NCBI RefSeq assembly: GCF_010994095.1
Contig: NZ_WJYO01000001.1
Location: 620,001-684,000, forward strand
Source: Mumia xiangluensis
GTDB lineage: Bacteria; Actinomycetota; Actinomycetes; Propionibacteriales; Nocardioidaceae
Direction of reading: 5' to 3'
DNA: 64,000 nt
Shown here piece after piece: positions 17,341-26,337 of the stretch; positions within the stretch are counted from its first letter, which is position 1; the number at the start of each line of letters is the position of its first letter. The notes beneath the pieces were generated by a model. It was not told the origin of the DNA, searched no databases, and saw only the letters and a list, made by a program, of their open reading frames with translations. The position numbers were made by a program, and so were the translations under genes.

Positions 17341-19149
17341 CTATCCGCCGTCGTCCTCAGGGAAGAGGGGATCGGTCGGATCCGTCGGGACCTCAGGGTT
17401 GGTGGGGTCGGTCGTCGCCGGGCCGGTGGAGACCGTGAGGATGATCTGGTCGCCGGCGTCGGCCTGCTCGCCCGCACCCGGGATCTGCTCGGTGACGGTG
17501 CCGGGCGGCTGGTCGGACGCCGTCTCGATGACGCGCACCTCGAAGCCCGCGTCCTTCAGGATCTGCTCGGCCTCGTCGCGCATCTTGCCGACGACGTCGG
17601 GGACGTCGGTCTTGCCGGCAGAGACGGTCAGTGTGACCGACGTGCCCGGGTCGACCATCTCCCCGGGAACAGGATCCGTCTTGAGGATCTCGTTCTTCGG
17701 GGCGTCGGACTCCTGCGTGACGACCTCGGCCTTGAGGCCGAGCGCATCGAGCTCCTCCTTGGCCTGCTTGGCCTTCTTGCCGATGAGGTACGGGACCTCC
17801 ACCTGCTCGGGTCCGGTGCTGACCACCATGGAGACCTCGGTGTCGGCACCCTTGGGCGTGTCCATCCCCGCGGGCGGGTCGGTCGAGACGACCTTGCCGG
17901 CCTCCACCTCGGCGTTGGGCTGCTCGGTGACCGCGCCCATCGTGAAGCCGTACTCGTCGCCGGTGAGCCGGCGCTCGGCGTCGGCCCGGTCCATGCCGAC
18001 GACGTCGGGCATCTCGACCTTCGCCACCGGCGGCGGGTCGTTGTCGCCGATGAGCTTGGGGATGCCCCATGCAGCTCCACCGACGACGAGGAGGGCGGCG
18101 ATCACAGACAGGATCCAGATCCACCGCCTGCTCTTGCCGTCCTCGTCCTCGTCGGGTGACGGGAGGACGGCGGGGGCGAGGGCCTCGGTCGCGGCGGCGG
18201 GCGGGACGGCGGCGTACTGCGCGGTCGGCGCAGCCGATGCTGCGGTCGGCTGACCGGACAGCACGCGCTCGATGTCGGCACGCATGGCTGCGGCGCTCTG
18301 GTAGCGCTCGTCGGTGCGCTTCGCGAGCGCGGTCGCGACGACCCGGTCCACGACCGGCGTGACCTCGGGGTTGAACGCCGAGGGCGGCGGCGCCTGCTCA
18401 CGCACGTGCTGGAGGGCCACCGAGAGCGGGCTGTCGCCCTGGAACGGCGGGCGGCCGGTGAGCAGTTCGTAGAGGAGGCAGCCGGTGGAGTAGATGTCGC
18501 TGCGCGCGTCGACGGTCTCGCCACGCGCCTGCTCCGGGGAGAGGTACTGAGCGGTGCCGACCACGGCGGCCGTCTGCGTCATCGCCGAGGAGGTGTCCGC
18601 GATGGCCCGGGCGATCCCGAAGTCCATCACCTTGACCTGGCCCGACGGCGTCAGCATGACGTTGGCAGGCTTGATGTCTCGGTGGATGATGCCGGCACGG
18701 TGGCTGTAGTCGAGCGCCGCGAGGATGTCGGCGGTGATCTCCAGCGTGCGCTCGGGCAGGATCTTGCGGCCCTCGCGCTCCATCTCGCGCAGCAGGTCGC
18801 GCAGGGTCCGGCCCTCGACGTACTCCATGACGATGAACGGCACGGTGTGGCCGTCGGGTCCGGTGGCCTCACCTGTGTCGTACACGGCGACGATCGACGG
18901 GTGGTTCAGTGCGGCTGCCGACTGCGCCTCGCGGCGGAACCGTGCGAGGAAGGTGGGATCGCTGGCCAGGTCGGTGCGGAGGCGCTTGATCGCCACCGTG
19001 CGGCCCAGACGAAGGTCACGGCCGATCCGGACCTCGGCCATGCCGCCACTGCCCAGCAGACCGCCGATCTCGTAGCGGTCGCCGAGGCGGCCGTACGCTC
19101 CTGGCGGCCCTGCGTAGCCCTGTCCGGGGCCGGTGGGCGTTTCGGTCAT
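17341..19149 (-). CDS. pknB: PASTA-domain serine/threonine protein kinase PknB
   Basis: 602 residues from ATG 19149. The kinase domain (about 25-290) has the Gly loop LLGSGGMAEV, catalytic Lys55, HRDIKPANV with Asp158, DFG at 176-178 and an activation loop with several Thr. A juxtamembrane linker and one helix (about 345-365, IWILSVIAALLVVGGAAW) lead to three extracellular PASTA repeats (PDVVGM, PYLIGK, PDVVGK) and a Pro/Asp-rich tail. PASTA repeats bind muropeptides and set kinase activity in cell growth and division; mycobacterial PknB has four. It is the last gene of the fhaA-to-pknB operon, 73 bases after pbpA. Confidence 0.96.
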   Translation of the reverse strand: MTETPTGPGQGYAGPPGAYGRLGDRYEIGGLLGSGGMAEVRIGRDLRLGRTVAIKRLRTDLASDPTFLARFRREAQSAAALNHPSIVAVYDTGEATGPDGHTVPFIVMEYVEGRTLRDLLREMEREGRKILPERTLEITADILAALDYSHRAGIIHRDIKPANVMLTPSGQVKVMDFGIARAIADTSSAMTQTAAVVGTAQYLSPEQARGETVDARSDIYSTGCLLYELLTGRPPFQGDSPLSVALQHVREQAPPPSAFNPEVTPVVDRVVATALAKRTDERYQSAAAMRADIERVLSGQPTAASAAPTAQYAAVPPAAATEALAPAVLPSPDEDEDGKSRRWIWILSVIAALLVVGGAAWGIPKLIGDNDPPPVAKVEMPDVVGMDRADAERRLTGDEYGFTMGAVTEQPNAEVEAGKVVSTDPPAGMDTPKGADTEVSMVVSTGPEQVEVPYLIGKKAKQAKEELDALGLKAEVVTQESDAPKNEILKTDPVPGEMVDPGTSVTLTVSAGKTDVPDVVGKMRDEAEQILKDAGFEVRVIETASDQPPGTVTEQIPGAGEQADAGDQIILTVSTGPATTDPTNPEVPTDPTDPLFPEDDGG

Positions 19150-19222
19150 CGTCTCCTGCTTCCTTCAAGGCAACTGCTCAAAAATAGCGGTTGGGCGGTG
19201 AGCGCCCGTGTCAGAGGCCAAG

Positions 19223-20698
19223 TCATCGGCCGATCACCGCCTCGATGATCGACTTCGCGATGGGCCCCGCCAGGCGGCCGCCGGAGATGTCGTCGCGCCC
19301 CGTGCTGGACGACTCGACCACGACCGCGACGGCGACCTTGGGGTCGTCGGCGGGTGCGAACGAGACGAACCACGCGTACGGGGGACGATCAGGCGTGGAC
19401 TGCGCGGTCCCCGTCTTGCCGCCGACCTCGACGCCCGAGATCGCGGCTGGCGCACCGGTGCCGTTGTCGACCACGTCAACCATCATCTGACTCAGCCCAG
19501 CGGCTGTCCCGCCGGAGATCGCGTCCCGGATCTTCTCGGGCTCCGCGGTCTCGATCGTCTTGAGGTCCGGCGAGCGCACCGTCGACACGAGGTACGGCTG
19601 CATCAGCGCTCCGCCGTTGGCGATGGCGCCGGTGGCCATGGCCATCTGCAGCGGCGTGGCCGAGACCTCGTACTGACCGATACCGCTCTGCGCGAGCTGC
19701 GGCGGCTCGAGCTCCTTGTCGCGGTCGGTCGTGAACTGGCTCGCGTTGCTCGGAACCTGGTCGATCGGGCGCCGCGAGAAGCCGAACGCGTCGGCCTGGT
19801 CCTGCATGCCGGCCTGGCCGACCTGCATCGACAGGTCACCGAACGTCACGTTGCAGGAGACCTCGAGCGCCTGGGTGAGCGTGATCTGTTTGCCGCCGCA
19901 GTTGCCGCCGCCCTGGTTCACCAGCTCGTACGACCCGAAACCGGGTGCCGACAGGGACGACCCGCCCTTGACCGTGCTGTCCGGCTTGAGGCCGAGCTTC
20001 TCCATGGCTGCCGCGGCGGTGATGATCTTGAATGTCGACCCCGGCGGGAGGCTCTGCTGGGTGCTGCGGTTCAGCATCGGCTGGTCTTCGTTGGCGTTGA
20101 GCCGTTCCCACGCGTCCGAGACGGCCGTGAGGTCGTGGCTCGCGAGGACGTTCGGGTTGTAGGTGGGCGTGCCGGTCATCGCGAGCACCGCACCGGTGCT
20201 GGGGTCGATCGCCACGGCGGCGCCCTTCGCGTCACCGGGGAGGTCGGCGAGCCCTTCGGCGGCCGCGCGCTGCGCCTTGCGGTTGATGGTCAGCGACACG
20301 CTGCCGCCGCGAGGCTGGTTGGAGCCGATGAGGTCGACCACGCGGTTGACGAACAGGCGGCTGTCGCTGCCGGACAGGATCGAGTTCTGCGACTGCTCGA
20401 GCGCGCTGCGGCCGTAGGTGTAGCTGAAGTAGCCGGTGATGTCGGCGTACAGCTTGCCGTCCGGGTAGCGACGCTGGAACTGCCACTGGTCGTCGACCGG
20501 GACGCTCTCGGCGATCGGGCGGTCGCCGACGAGGATCGGACCACGCTCGCGCGAGAACTCGTCGTCGATCACGCGCTTGTTGCCGTTCTTGGCGTTGAGG
20601 GTCTCGGCGTCGACGAACTGGATGTAGTTGACGGCGAGCAGCAGCGACACGAACAGCGCCAGGCAGACGATGGACATCACGCGGATCGGCCGGTTCAC
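19223..20698 (-). CDS. pbpA: Class B penicillin-binding protein PbpA
   Basis: 491 residues; GTG start overlaps the rodA stop as GTGA. One N-terminal anchor helix (about 5-25) precedes a dimerisation domain and a transpeptidase domain with SxxK as STFK (Ser221), SxN as SCN near residue 280, and KTG at 428-430. It cross-links peptidoglycan outside the membrane, working with the RodA-type polymerase encoded just upstream. The length matches mycobacterial and Streptomyces PbpA. Confidence 0.95.
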   Translation of the reverse strand: MNRPIRVMSIVCLALFVSLLLAVNYIQFVDAETLNAKNGNKRVIDDEFSRERGPILVGDRPIAESVPVDDQWQFQRRYPDGKLYADITGYFSYTYGRSALEQSQNSILSGSDSRLFVNRVVDLIGSNQPRGGSVSLTINRKAQRAAAEGLADLPGDAKGAAVAIDPSTGAVLAMTGTPTYNPNVLASHDLTAVSDAWERLNANEDQPMLNRSTQQSLPPGSTFKIITAAAAMEKLGLKPDSTVKGGSSLSAPGFGSYELVNQGGGNCGGKQITLTQALEVSCNVTFGDLSMQVGQAGMQDQADAFGFSRRPIDQVPSNASQFTTDRDKELEPPQLAQSGIGQYEVSATPLQMAMATGAIANGGALMQPYLVSTVRSPDLKTIETAEPEKIRDAISGGTAAGLSQMMVDVVDNGTGAPAAISGVEVGGKTGTAQSTPDRPPYAWFVSFAPADDPKVAVAVVVESSSTGRDDISGGRLAGPIAKSIIEAVIGR

Positions 20699-22080
20699 AG
20701 CTTCACCACCTGGGTCGCGTCGTCCATCTGCAGCGGAGCGGACTCCGGCGGTGGACGGCGGCTCTGGTCGCTGATGCGGAGCAGCAGCGCGATGATCGCC
20801 CAGTTCGCGAGGATCGAGGAACCGCCGTACGAGAGGAACGGTGTGGTGAGGCCGGTCAGCGGGATGACACGGGTGACGCCGCCGACGACGACGAAGACCT
20901 GCAGCGCGATCGACACGGCGAGACCGGCGGCGAGCAGCTTGCCGAAGGCGTCACGGCAGAGCAGCGCGGTGCGGAGACCACGCTCGACGATCAGCGCGTA
21001 CATCAAGATGACGGCCATCGCGCCGGCCAGGCCGAGCTCCTCGCCGATGGACGCGAAGATGAAGTCGGAGTAGCCGAAGGGTGTGATCTCGGGGCTGCCC
21101 TGCCCGAGCCCTCGGCCCAGGAGACCACCCCACGCCATGCCGTACAGGCCTTGGACGAGCTGGTAGGTGCCGTCGGTGACGGGGAACGGGTGGAGCCAGG
21201 CGTCGATGCGGACCTGGACGTGGCCGAACGTCATCGCTGCGAAGGTGGCGCCGCCGAGGAACAGCGTCGTGCCGACGACGAGCCAGCCGGGACGCTCGGT
21301 GGCGATGTAGAGCATCACCACGAACAGGCCGAAGAAGAGGAGCGACGAGCCGAGGTCGCGCTGGAACACGAGCACCCCGAGGCTGACGAGCCAGGCGACG
21401 AGGATGGGACCGAGGTCACGGCCGCGTGGGAAGTCGATCCCCATGAACCGGCGACCGGCCAGGGCAAGCGCGTCACGCTTCACGACGAGGTAGCCGGCGA
21501 AGAAGATCGCGAGGCAGATCTTGGCGAACTCGCCCGGTTGCAGGCTGAACGGGCCGATCCGGACCCAGATCCGCGCTCCGTGGATCTCGGTGCCGATGAC
21601 GGGGAGGAGCGGCAGGATCAGCAGGACGAACGCGATCAGACCGAACGTGTAGGTGAATCGTTGGAGCTTGCGGTGGTCGCGCACGATCAGCAGGACGGCC
21701 ACGAACAGGGCCAGGCCCAGCGCGGTCCAGAGCACCTGCCTCCCCGCGAACTGGTTGGCGTCCGCGCCGGACCGGTCGAGCTCGGCGAGGTCGATCCGGT
21801 AGATCATCGCGACGCCGAGCCCGTTGAGGGTGACGACGAGCGGCACGAGGACGGGGTCGGCGTACGGGGCGACGAAGCGTACGACGAGGTGGGTCGCGAC
21901 CGCGATCACGACGAGGCATACGGAGAGGCCGAACACGAACCCGGGGATCCGGTCGCGCGCGCCGAGGCCGACCGCGCAGAACGCGGCGATCACGATCAGC
22001 AGCGCGAGCGCGACGAGGACCGCCTCGGCGCCTCGGCGCTTGCGGTAGACGACGCTGTTCGGGGCGGAGCTGGTGCTCAT
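20695..22080 (-). CDS. rodA: FtsW/RodA/SpoVE-family peptidoglycan polymerase
   Basis: 461 residues from ATG 22080, overlapping the phosphatase stop as ATGA. A longer frame reads back into the phosphatase gene and is not used. About ten to twelve membrane helices are present. SEDS-family blocks include FSLQPGEFAKICLAIFFAGY and GWGGLLGRGLGQGSP-like residues in the large extracellular loop (AWGGLLGRGLGQ), plus TGLTTPFLSYGGSS near the end. It polymerises lipid II glycans together with PbpA. Confidence 0.95.
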   Translation of the reverse strand: MSTSSAPNSVVYRKRRGAEAVLVALALLIVIAAFCAVGLGARDRIPGFVFGLSVCLVVIAVATHLVVRFVAPYADPVLVPLVVTLNGLGVAMIYRIDLAELDRSGADANQFAGRQVLWTALGLALFVAVLLIVRDHRKLQRFTYTFGLIAFVLLILPLLPVIGTEIHGARIWVRIGPFSLQPGEFAKICLAIFFAGYLVVKRDALALAGRRFMGIDFPRGRDLGPILVAWLVSLGVLVFQRDLGSSLLFFGLFVVMLYIATERPGWLVVGTTLFLGGATFAAMTFGHVQVRIDAWLHPFPVTDGTYQLVQGLYGMAWGGLLGRGLGQGSPEITPFGYSDFIFASIGEELGLAGAMAVILMYALIVERGLRTALLCRDAFGKLLAAGLAVSIALQVFVVVGGVTRVIPLTGLTTPFLSYGGSSILANWAIIALLLRISDQSRRPPPESAPLQMDDATQVVKL

Positions 22081-23402
22081 TCGACACCACCGCACTCCGC
22101 GCCGGGGGCGCTCGCCTGGGCGGGGTCGGCACACAGCGCAGCGATCTCGCGCAGCTGCTGGACGGTGTCACGCGCGTCGTCGAGCGACGAGGAGGCGATG
22201 CCCTTCTCGACCTGCTCGGCGCGGAAGGTCGGGAGCGACGCGACCGTGACCTCCGTGACCTCCTCGACGCTGTCGAGGTCGATCAGGGGCACGTCGGCCT
22301 GGATGCCACGGAAGATGGTGACGTTGCCGTCGGACGTGCCGACGTAGAACTGGTCCTGAGTCCAGTCGTAGGCGAGCTTGCCGGCGAGGGCGAGCAGGCC
22401 GACGACGACGACTGCCAGACCCAGGCGACGGAGCCACGGGTGTCGGCGGGGCGGCCGCGGCGCGTAGCGGAGCGCCTCGGGGTCGTTGACCTCGCGACGG
22501 CTGCCGTCGACCTCTCGGTCGGCCTCGTCGGTCGTCTCGGCTGCGTCGACCGGGTCGAGGCTCGTCGCCGTACGGGTCTGGGAGCCGCCGCGGCGGACCT
22601 GCTCGGCCGCTGCCCCGACGAGCATCGGCTGGCCGTCGGCGCTCGCCAGCGTCGGGTCGGGCGGGGCATCGAGGTCGATCATCTCGCCGAGGATGACGGT
22701 GACGTTGTCGGCGCCGCCGGCCGCGAGGGCGCGCTGCACGAGGTCGACCGCCGCGGCGTCGACGTTCGGAGCGCTCCGCAGCACGTCGGCGATGCCGTGG
22801 TCGTCGACCATGTCGGACAGGCCGTCGCTGCACAGGAGGTATCGGTCACCGACCTGGGGCTCGATCATCGTCAGGTCGGGCTCGGACTCGTCCCGGCCGA
22901 GCAGCACCCGCAGGATGAGCGACCGGTTGGGGTGCGTGCGCGCACCCTCGCGCGTCAGGCGCCCCTCGTCGACGAGGCTCTGGACGAGCGTGTGGTCCTT
23001 GGTGATCTGGTGCAGCTGGCCCTCGCGCATCAGGTACGCGCGAGAGTCGCCGATGTGGGCCAGGCCGAACGTCGTGCCGTTCCAGAGCAGCGCGGTCAGC
23101 GTCGTGCCCATGCCTTCGACGCTCGGGTCCTCCTCGATGACCTCGGCGAGGCGGTCGTTCGCGCGGTGCACGGCTCCGGCCAGCGCCTCGATCACGTCAC
23201 CCGACGGCGGACCGTCCAGGCGGCGTACGACGTGCATGACCTCCGACGACGCGAGGTCGCCGGCCGCGGCTCCGCCCATGCCGTCGGCGATCACCAGCAG
23301 GTGCTGGCTGGCGAAACCGGAGTCCTGGTTGGACGACCGGCGGCGTCCCACGTCGGAGAGCGCGACGTAGGTGTAGCCGAGGCGAAGCTGCTGGGTCGTC
23401 AC
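22077..23402 (-). CDS. pstP: PP2C-type serine/threonine phosphatase PstP
   Basis: 441 residues from GTG 23402, eight bases after the fhaB stop, with AGGCGG upstream. The PP2C domain (about 5-240) contains SDVGRRRSSNQDSG, VIADGMGGAAAGDLAS, GMGTTLTALLW, LAHIGDSRAYL, LLCSDGLSDMV and GADNVTVIL, which supply the metal-binding Asp residues. A basic linker and one helix (about 315-335) lead to an extracellular segment of about 90 residues. It reverses PknB phosphorylation. Confidence 0.95.
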   Translation of the reverse strand: MTTQQLRLGYTYVALSDVGRRRSSNQDSGFASQHLLVIADGMGGAAAGDLASSEVMHVVRRLDGPPSGDVIEALAGAVHRANDRLAEVIEEDPSVEGMGTTLTALLWNGTTFGLAHIGDSRAYLMREGQLHQITKDHTLVQSLVDEGRLTREGARTHPNRSLILRVLLGRDESEPDLTMIEPQVGDRYLLCSDGLSDMVDDHGIADVLRSAPNVDAAAVDLVQRALAAGGADNVTVILGEMIDLDAPPDPTLASADGQPMLVGAAAEQVRRGGSQTRTATSLDPVDAAETTDEADREVDGSRREVNDPEALRYAPRPPRRHPWLRRLGLAVVVVGLLALAGKLAYDWTQDQFYVGTSDGNVTIFRGIQADVPLIDLDSVEEVTEVTVASLPTFRAEQVEKGIASSSLDDARDTVQQLREIAALCADPAQASAPGAECGGVE

Positions 23403-23410
23403 GACACCGC

Positions 23411-23896
23411 CTACTTCCGGAGCTCGACCACGGTCTTGCCGAGGCGCACCGCGACGCCCAGGTCGACCGGGACGGGGGACGTCACGCGCTGGTTGCCCAG
23501 GTAGGTGCCGTTGGTGGAGCCGAGATCCTCGACGTACCACTGCTGGCCGTTCGTGGAGAAGCGCGCGTGACGCGTCGACACATAGTCGTCGTCGAGCCTG
23601 ATCGCCGCATCGGTGCCGCGCCCCAGGAGGATGTCGGCGCCCGTGACCGGGACCATCTGGCCGGCGTTCGGGCCGTCGATGACGACGAGCGTCGAAGGCA
23701 TGCCGCGCTTGGGCTTGCGCCCGCCCTTCGGTGCCTTCTGCTTCGGGGCCTTCTGGCGCGGTTGCTTCGGGGCGCGGGGCGTGTCGACCTTGGCGCCGAA
23801 GATGTCGGACCGGATCACGGACACGGCGGACAGGACGAACAGCCAGAGAACCGCGAGGAATCCGAGCTGGATGAGGGTCAGCGTCAGGTCGGTCAC
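23411..23896 (-). CDS. fhaB: Membrane-anchored FHA-domain protein FhaB/FipA
   Basis: 161 residues; the GTG start overlaps the fhaA stop as GTGA. An N-terminal helix (about 8-28) is followed by a Lys/Pro-rich linker and an FHA domain (about 70-160) with LLGRGTDAAIRL, STRHARF and LGSTNGTYLGNQRV, which bind phosphothreonine. In mycobacteria the equivalent protein links phosphorylated divisome proteins. It sits second in the operon after fhaA. Confidence 0.94.
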   Translation of the reverse strand: MTDLTLTLIQLGFLAVLWLFVLSAVSVIRSDIFGAKVDTPRAPKQPRQKAPKQKAPKGGRKPKRGMPSTLVVIDGPNAGQMVPVTGADILLGRGTDAAIRLDDDYVSTRHARFSTNGQQWYVEDLGSTNGTYLGNQRVTSPVPVDLGVAVRLGKTVVELRK

Positions 23897-24738
23897 CAGC
23901 GACCGCCTTGCGGACCTGCCTGCGGCGGTGGTCCGGCGGGTGGGAACGGTCCTGAGGACGGCATCGGGCCGGGCGGGGCGCCGGCGGGCCCCACAGGGCC
24001 GGTCGGGCCGACGGGCGGACCCGGGCGCGCGTGGGGGTTGCGGACGACGATGAGCGTGTTGCCGAGCTGGATCCGGGATCCGTCCGACAGCACGGCGTGG
24101 CTCACGCGGCGACCGTCGACCACGATGCCGTTGGTCGAGCCGAGGTCCTCGATGGCGACCCGGACGCCCGCGCCCTCCACGGTCAGCCGGACCTGCGCGT
24201 GGCGCCGCGACACCCCGGGGTCGTTGATGCGCAGCTGGGCCTCGGTGCCGCGGCCGATGACGACGCCGGGCGGCTCGACGGGATGGCGCACGCCGTTGAC
24301 CTCGAGCACGAGCGGCGCCTTGGCGACGGCGGTGTCGGTCATCCGGACACCGGCGGCTGGCGTCACTGCGGCGGACGCACGCGAGCGGATGCGGAACCGG
24401 CCCGTCGTCAGGTCGGGCTGGTGCACGAACTCCATCTTGAGCGGGCCTGCGAGCGTGTAGTGCTGCTCGGCGACGTGCTCGTGGACAAGCTCGGAGAGCT
24501 CGCCGGACAAGGTGCCGCCGTACGGGGCGAGCCGCTCGTAGTCGGTCTCGGCGAGCTCGACGGTGAAGTCGTTCGGGACGAGGACGCGGTCGCGCGAGAG
24601 GATCTGCGCGCCGCTGTCGAGCTCACGCTGCAGCGCGGCTGCGATCTCGACGGGCTGCACGGCGCTCTGGAACACCCGCGCGAACGCACCCGACACAGCA
24701 TTCTCGAGGCGCTGCTCGAAGCGCTGCAGCACTCCCAT
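23893..24738 (-). CDS. fhaA: FHA-domain protein FhaA (DUF3662 + FHA)
   Basis: 281 residues. Residues 1-125 are the DUF3662 domain (MGVLQRFEQRLENAVSGAFA, VPNDFTVELAETDYERL). A linker leads to a C-terminal FHA domain (about 165-240; VIGRGTEAQLRI, SRRHAQV, LGSTNGIVVDGRRV), then a Gly/Pro-rich tail. In mycobacteria FhaA binds phosphorylated MviN and regulates lipid II flux. It is the first gene of the minus-strand operon ending in pknB, so its promoter must lie in 24739-24927. Confidence 0.94.
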   Translation of the reverse strand: MGVLQRFEQRLENAVSGAFARVFQSAVQPVEIAAALQRELDSGAQILSRDRVLVPNDFTVELAETDYERLAPYGGTLSGELSELVHEHVAEQHYTLAGPLKMEFVHQPDLTTGRFRIRSRASAAVTPAAGVRMTDTAVAKAPLVLEVNGVRHPVEPPGVVIGRGTEAQLRINDPGVSRRHAQVRLTVEGAGVRVAIEDLGSTNGIVVDGRRVSHAVLSDGSRIQLGNTLIVVRNPHARPGPPVGPTGPVGPAGAPPGPMPSSGPFPPAGPPPQAGPQGGRW

Positions 24739-24838
24739 CGCTGCGACTCCCTCCAGTCGTCGGTGCCGGTCGGCGTCCGATCACGCGTACTCTTTCGGAC
24801 AAGAGCACTGCGCGTCCACCTGATCGTATCGGGCAGGT

Positions 24839-24862
24839 GTGTGCGACGGAGCGGTCGCACAC
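24839..24862. promoter_or_regulatory. Inverted repeat upstream of fhaA and tRNA-Leu
   Basis: GTGTGCGAC and GTCGCACAC arms separated by GGAGCG. It lies in the 189-bp divergent region feeding the fhaA operon and the tRNA-Leu gene. It could be a binding site or an RNA hairpin in either leader; the sequence alone does not decide. Confidence 0.4.
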
Positions 24863-24909
24863 AGTGCGGCGCCCACGCACCCTCCGAATCCACCGTTGGG
24901 GACGGCTGT

Positions 24910-24915
24910 TAGAGT
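24910..24915 (+). promoter_or_regulatory. Probable -10 box of tRNA-Leu
   Basis: TAGAGT preceded by TGT, giving an extended -10 form, 12 bases before the mature tRNA 5' end. The same hexamer lies 28 bases before tRNA-Ile (1819-1824). No convincing -35 box is seen. Confidence 0.4.
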
Positions 24916-24927
24916 TGCCTCGCACTC

Positions 24928-25010
24928 GCGCGAGTGGCGGAATGGCAGACGCGCTGGCTTCAGGTGCCAGTGTCCGAAAGGGCGTGGGGGTTCAAATCCC
25001 CCCTCGCGCA
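24928..25010 (+). tRNA. tRNA-Leu (CAG)
   Basis: 83-nt class II tRNA with a long variable arm. The acceptor GCGCGAG pairs with CTCGCGC and the discriminator A is at 25010. The anticodon CAG (24961-24963) lies in a TTCAGGT loop closed by CTGGC/GCCAG. CCA is not encoded. Confidence 0.97.
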
Positions 25011-25014
25011 CAGT

Positions 25015-25049
25015 CGAGATCCCGGTCAGGATTCCTGACCGGGATCTCG
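25015..25049 (+). terminator. Terminator of tRNA-Leu
   Basis: Perfect 16-bp stem starting CGAGATCCCGGTCAGG with a 3-nt ATT loop, five bases after the tRNA. No T-run follows, as is usual in GC-rich actinobacteria. Confidence 0.85.
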
Positions 25050-25095
25050 TGCGTTCGGGCGGCTCTTTCGGTCCCGCACGTGCGACCGTGGAGGG

Positions 25096-26337
25096 GTGAC
25101 GACGCCGGGACGCAACTGGGCCGAGACCCACACGTACGAGGCAGCTGCCCTGCACCGCCCGGCGGGCGTGGACGAGCTGCGGCGGCTCGTCGCGGCGGCG
25201 CCTCGCATCCGTGCGCTCGGCACCCGGCACGCGTTCCACGACCTCGCCGACTCCCCTGGCGTGCTGGTCAGCCTCGACGCGATCCCGGCCGACGTGGTCG
25301 TGGACCCCGACGCGCGTACGGCGACCGTCGGCGCGGGGATGCGCTACGGCGACCTTGCGCCCGTGCTGCACGACGCCGGGTGGGCGCTCGGAGCGATGGC
25401 GTCCCTCCCGCACATCTCGGTCGCGGGCGCGGTCGCGACCGGCACGCACGGGTCGGGAGACCGGATCCCCACGCTCTCCGACGCGGTCGTCGCGCTGGAG
25501 CTCGTCGGTCCGGACGGTGACCTCGTCACGCTGCGTGAGGGCGACCCCGACTTCGCCGGCGCCGTCGTGAGCCTGGGGGCGCTCGGGATCGTCACGCGGG
25601 TGACGTTGCGCGTGGAGCCGGCGTACGACGTGCACCAGTTCGTGCGCAACGCGGTCCCGTGGGAGACGGTGCTCGGCGACTTCGACGCGATCTCGTCCGC
25701 AGCCGACAGCGTCAGTCTCTTCACGCGGTGGGGCACGGACGTGGTCGACCAGGTGTGGATGAAGAGCCGGCGTCCGACCGAGCCGTCCGTGCCGTGGGGT
25801 GCGGCGGCGACCGCAGACCAGCATCCGATTCTCGGCATCGACCCGGTCCACGCCACCGTGCAGGGCGGCGTCGGTGGGCCGTGGTTCGAGCGCCTGCCGC
25901 ACTTCCGGATGGGGTTCACGCCCAGCGTCGGCGCGGAGATCCAGGCCGAGTACCTCCTGCCGCGTGACCGAGCCGCGGAGGCGTTCGCGGCCTTGCGGAC
26001 GATCGGCGCCCGGATCGACCCGCTGCTCCAGGTCACCGAGATCCGGACCATGCCGGGCGACGACCTCTGGCTGAGCCCGTCGTACGGGCGCGACACGGTG
26101 GCGATCCACTTCACCCTCGTCCGGGAGCCCGACGCCGTACGCCGCCTGCTGCCGGAGGTCGAGGGTGCGCTGGCGCCGTACGCGGCGAGGCCGCACTGGG
26201 GCAAGTGGTTCACCCTGGGTCGTGGGGCACTCGGCGAGCTCTACCCGCGGCTTCCCGACTTCGTGCGCCTCGCCGGCCGACTGGATCCCGAGGGGTGCTT
26301 CCGCAACGCGTTCCTCGAGGGGACGGTCTTCGGCTAG
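25096..26337 (+). CDS. FAD-linked alditol oxidase-like enzyme
   Basis: 413 residues, GTG start with GGAGG very close upstream. It resembles Streptomyces AldO throughout. The FAD-binding domain carries LGTRHAFHDLA, where His45 aligns with the covalent flavin histidine, and MASLPHISVAGAVATGTHGSG. The substrate domain carries TEIRTM (catalytic Glu and Arg) and RPHWGKWFTL (Lys). AldO-type enzymes oxidise xylitol or sorbitol to aldoses with O2, releasing H2O2; a related aldonolactone oxidase activity is possible. There is no signal peptide, so it is cytoplasmic. Its stop shares a CTAG with the converging SDR gene. Confidence 0.9.
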   Translation: MTTPGRNWAETHTYEAAALHRPAGVDELRRLVAAAPRIRALGTRHAFHDLADSPGVLVSLDAIPADVVVDPDARTATVGAGMRYGDLAPVLHDAGWALGAMASLPHISVAGAVATGTHGSGDRIPTLSDAVVALELVGPDGDLVTLREGDPDFAGAVVSLGALGIVTRVTLRVEPAYDVHQFVRNAVPWETVLGDFDAISSAADSVSLFTRWGTDVVDQVWMKSRRPTEPSVPWGAAATADQHPILGIDPVHATVQGGVGGPWFERLPHFRMGFTPSVGAEIQAEYLLPRDRAAEAFAALRTIGARIDPLLQVTEIRTMPGDDLWLSPSYGRDTVAIHFTLVREPDAVRRLLPEVEGALAPYAARPHWGKWFTLGRGALGELYPRLPDFVRLAGRLDPEGCFRNAFLEGTVFG

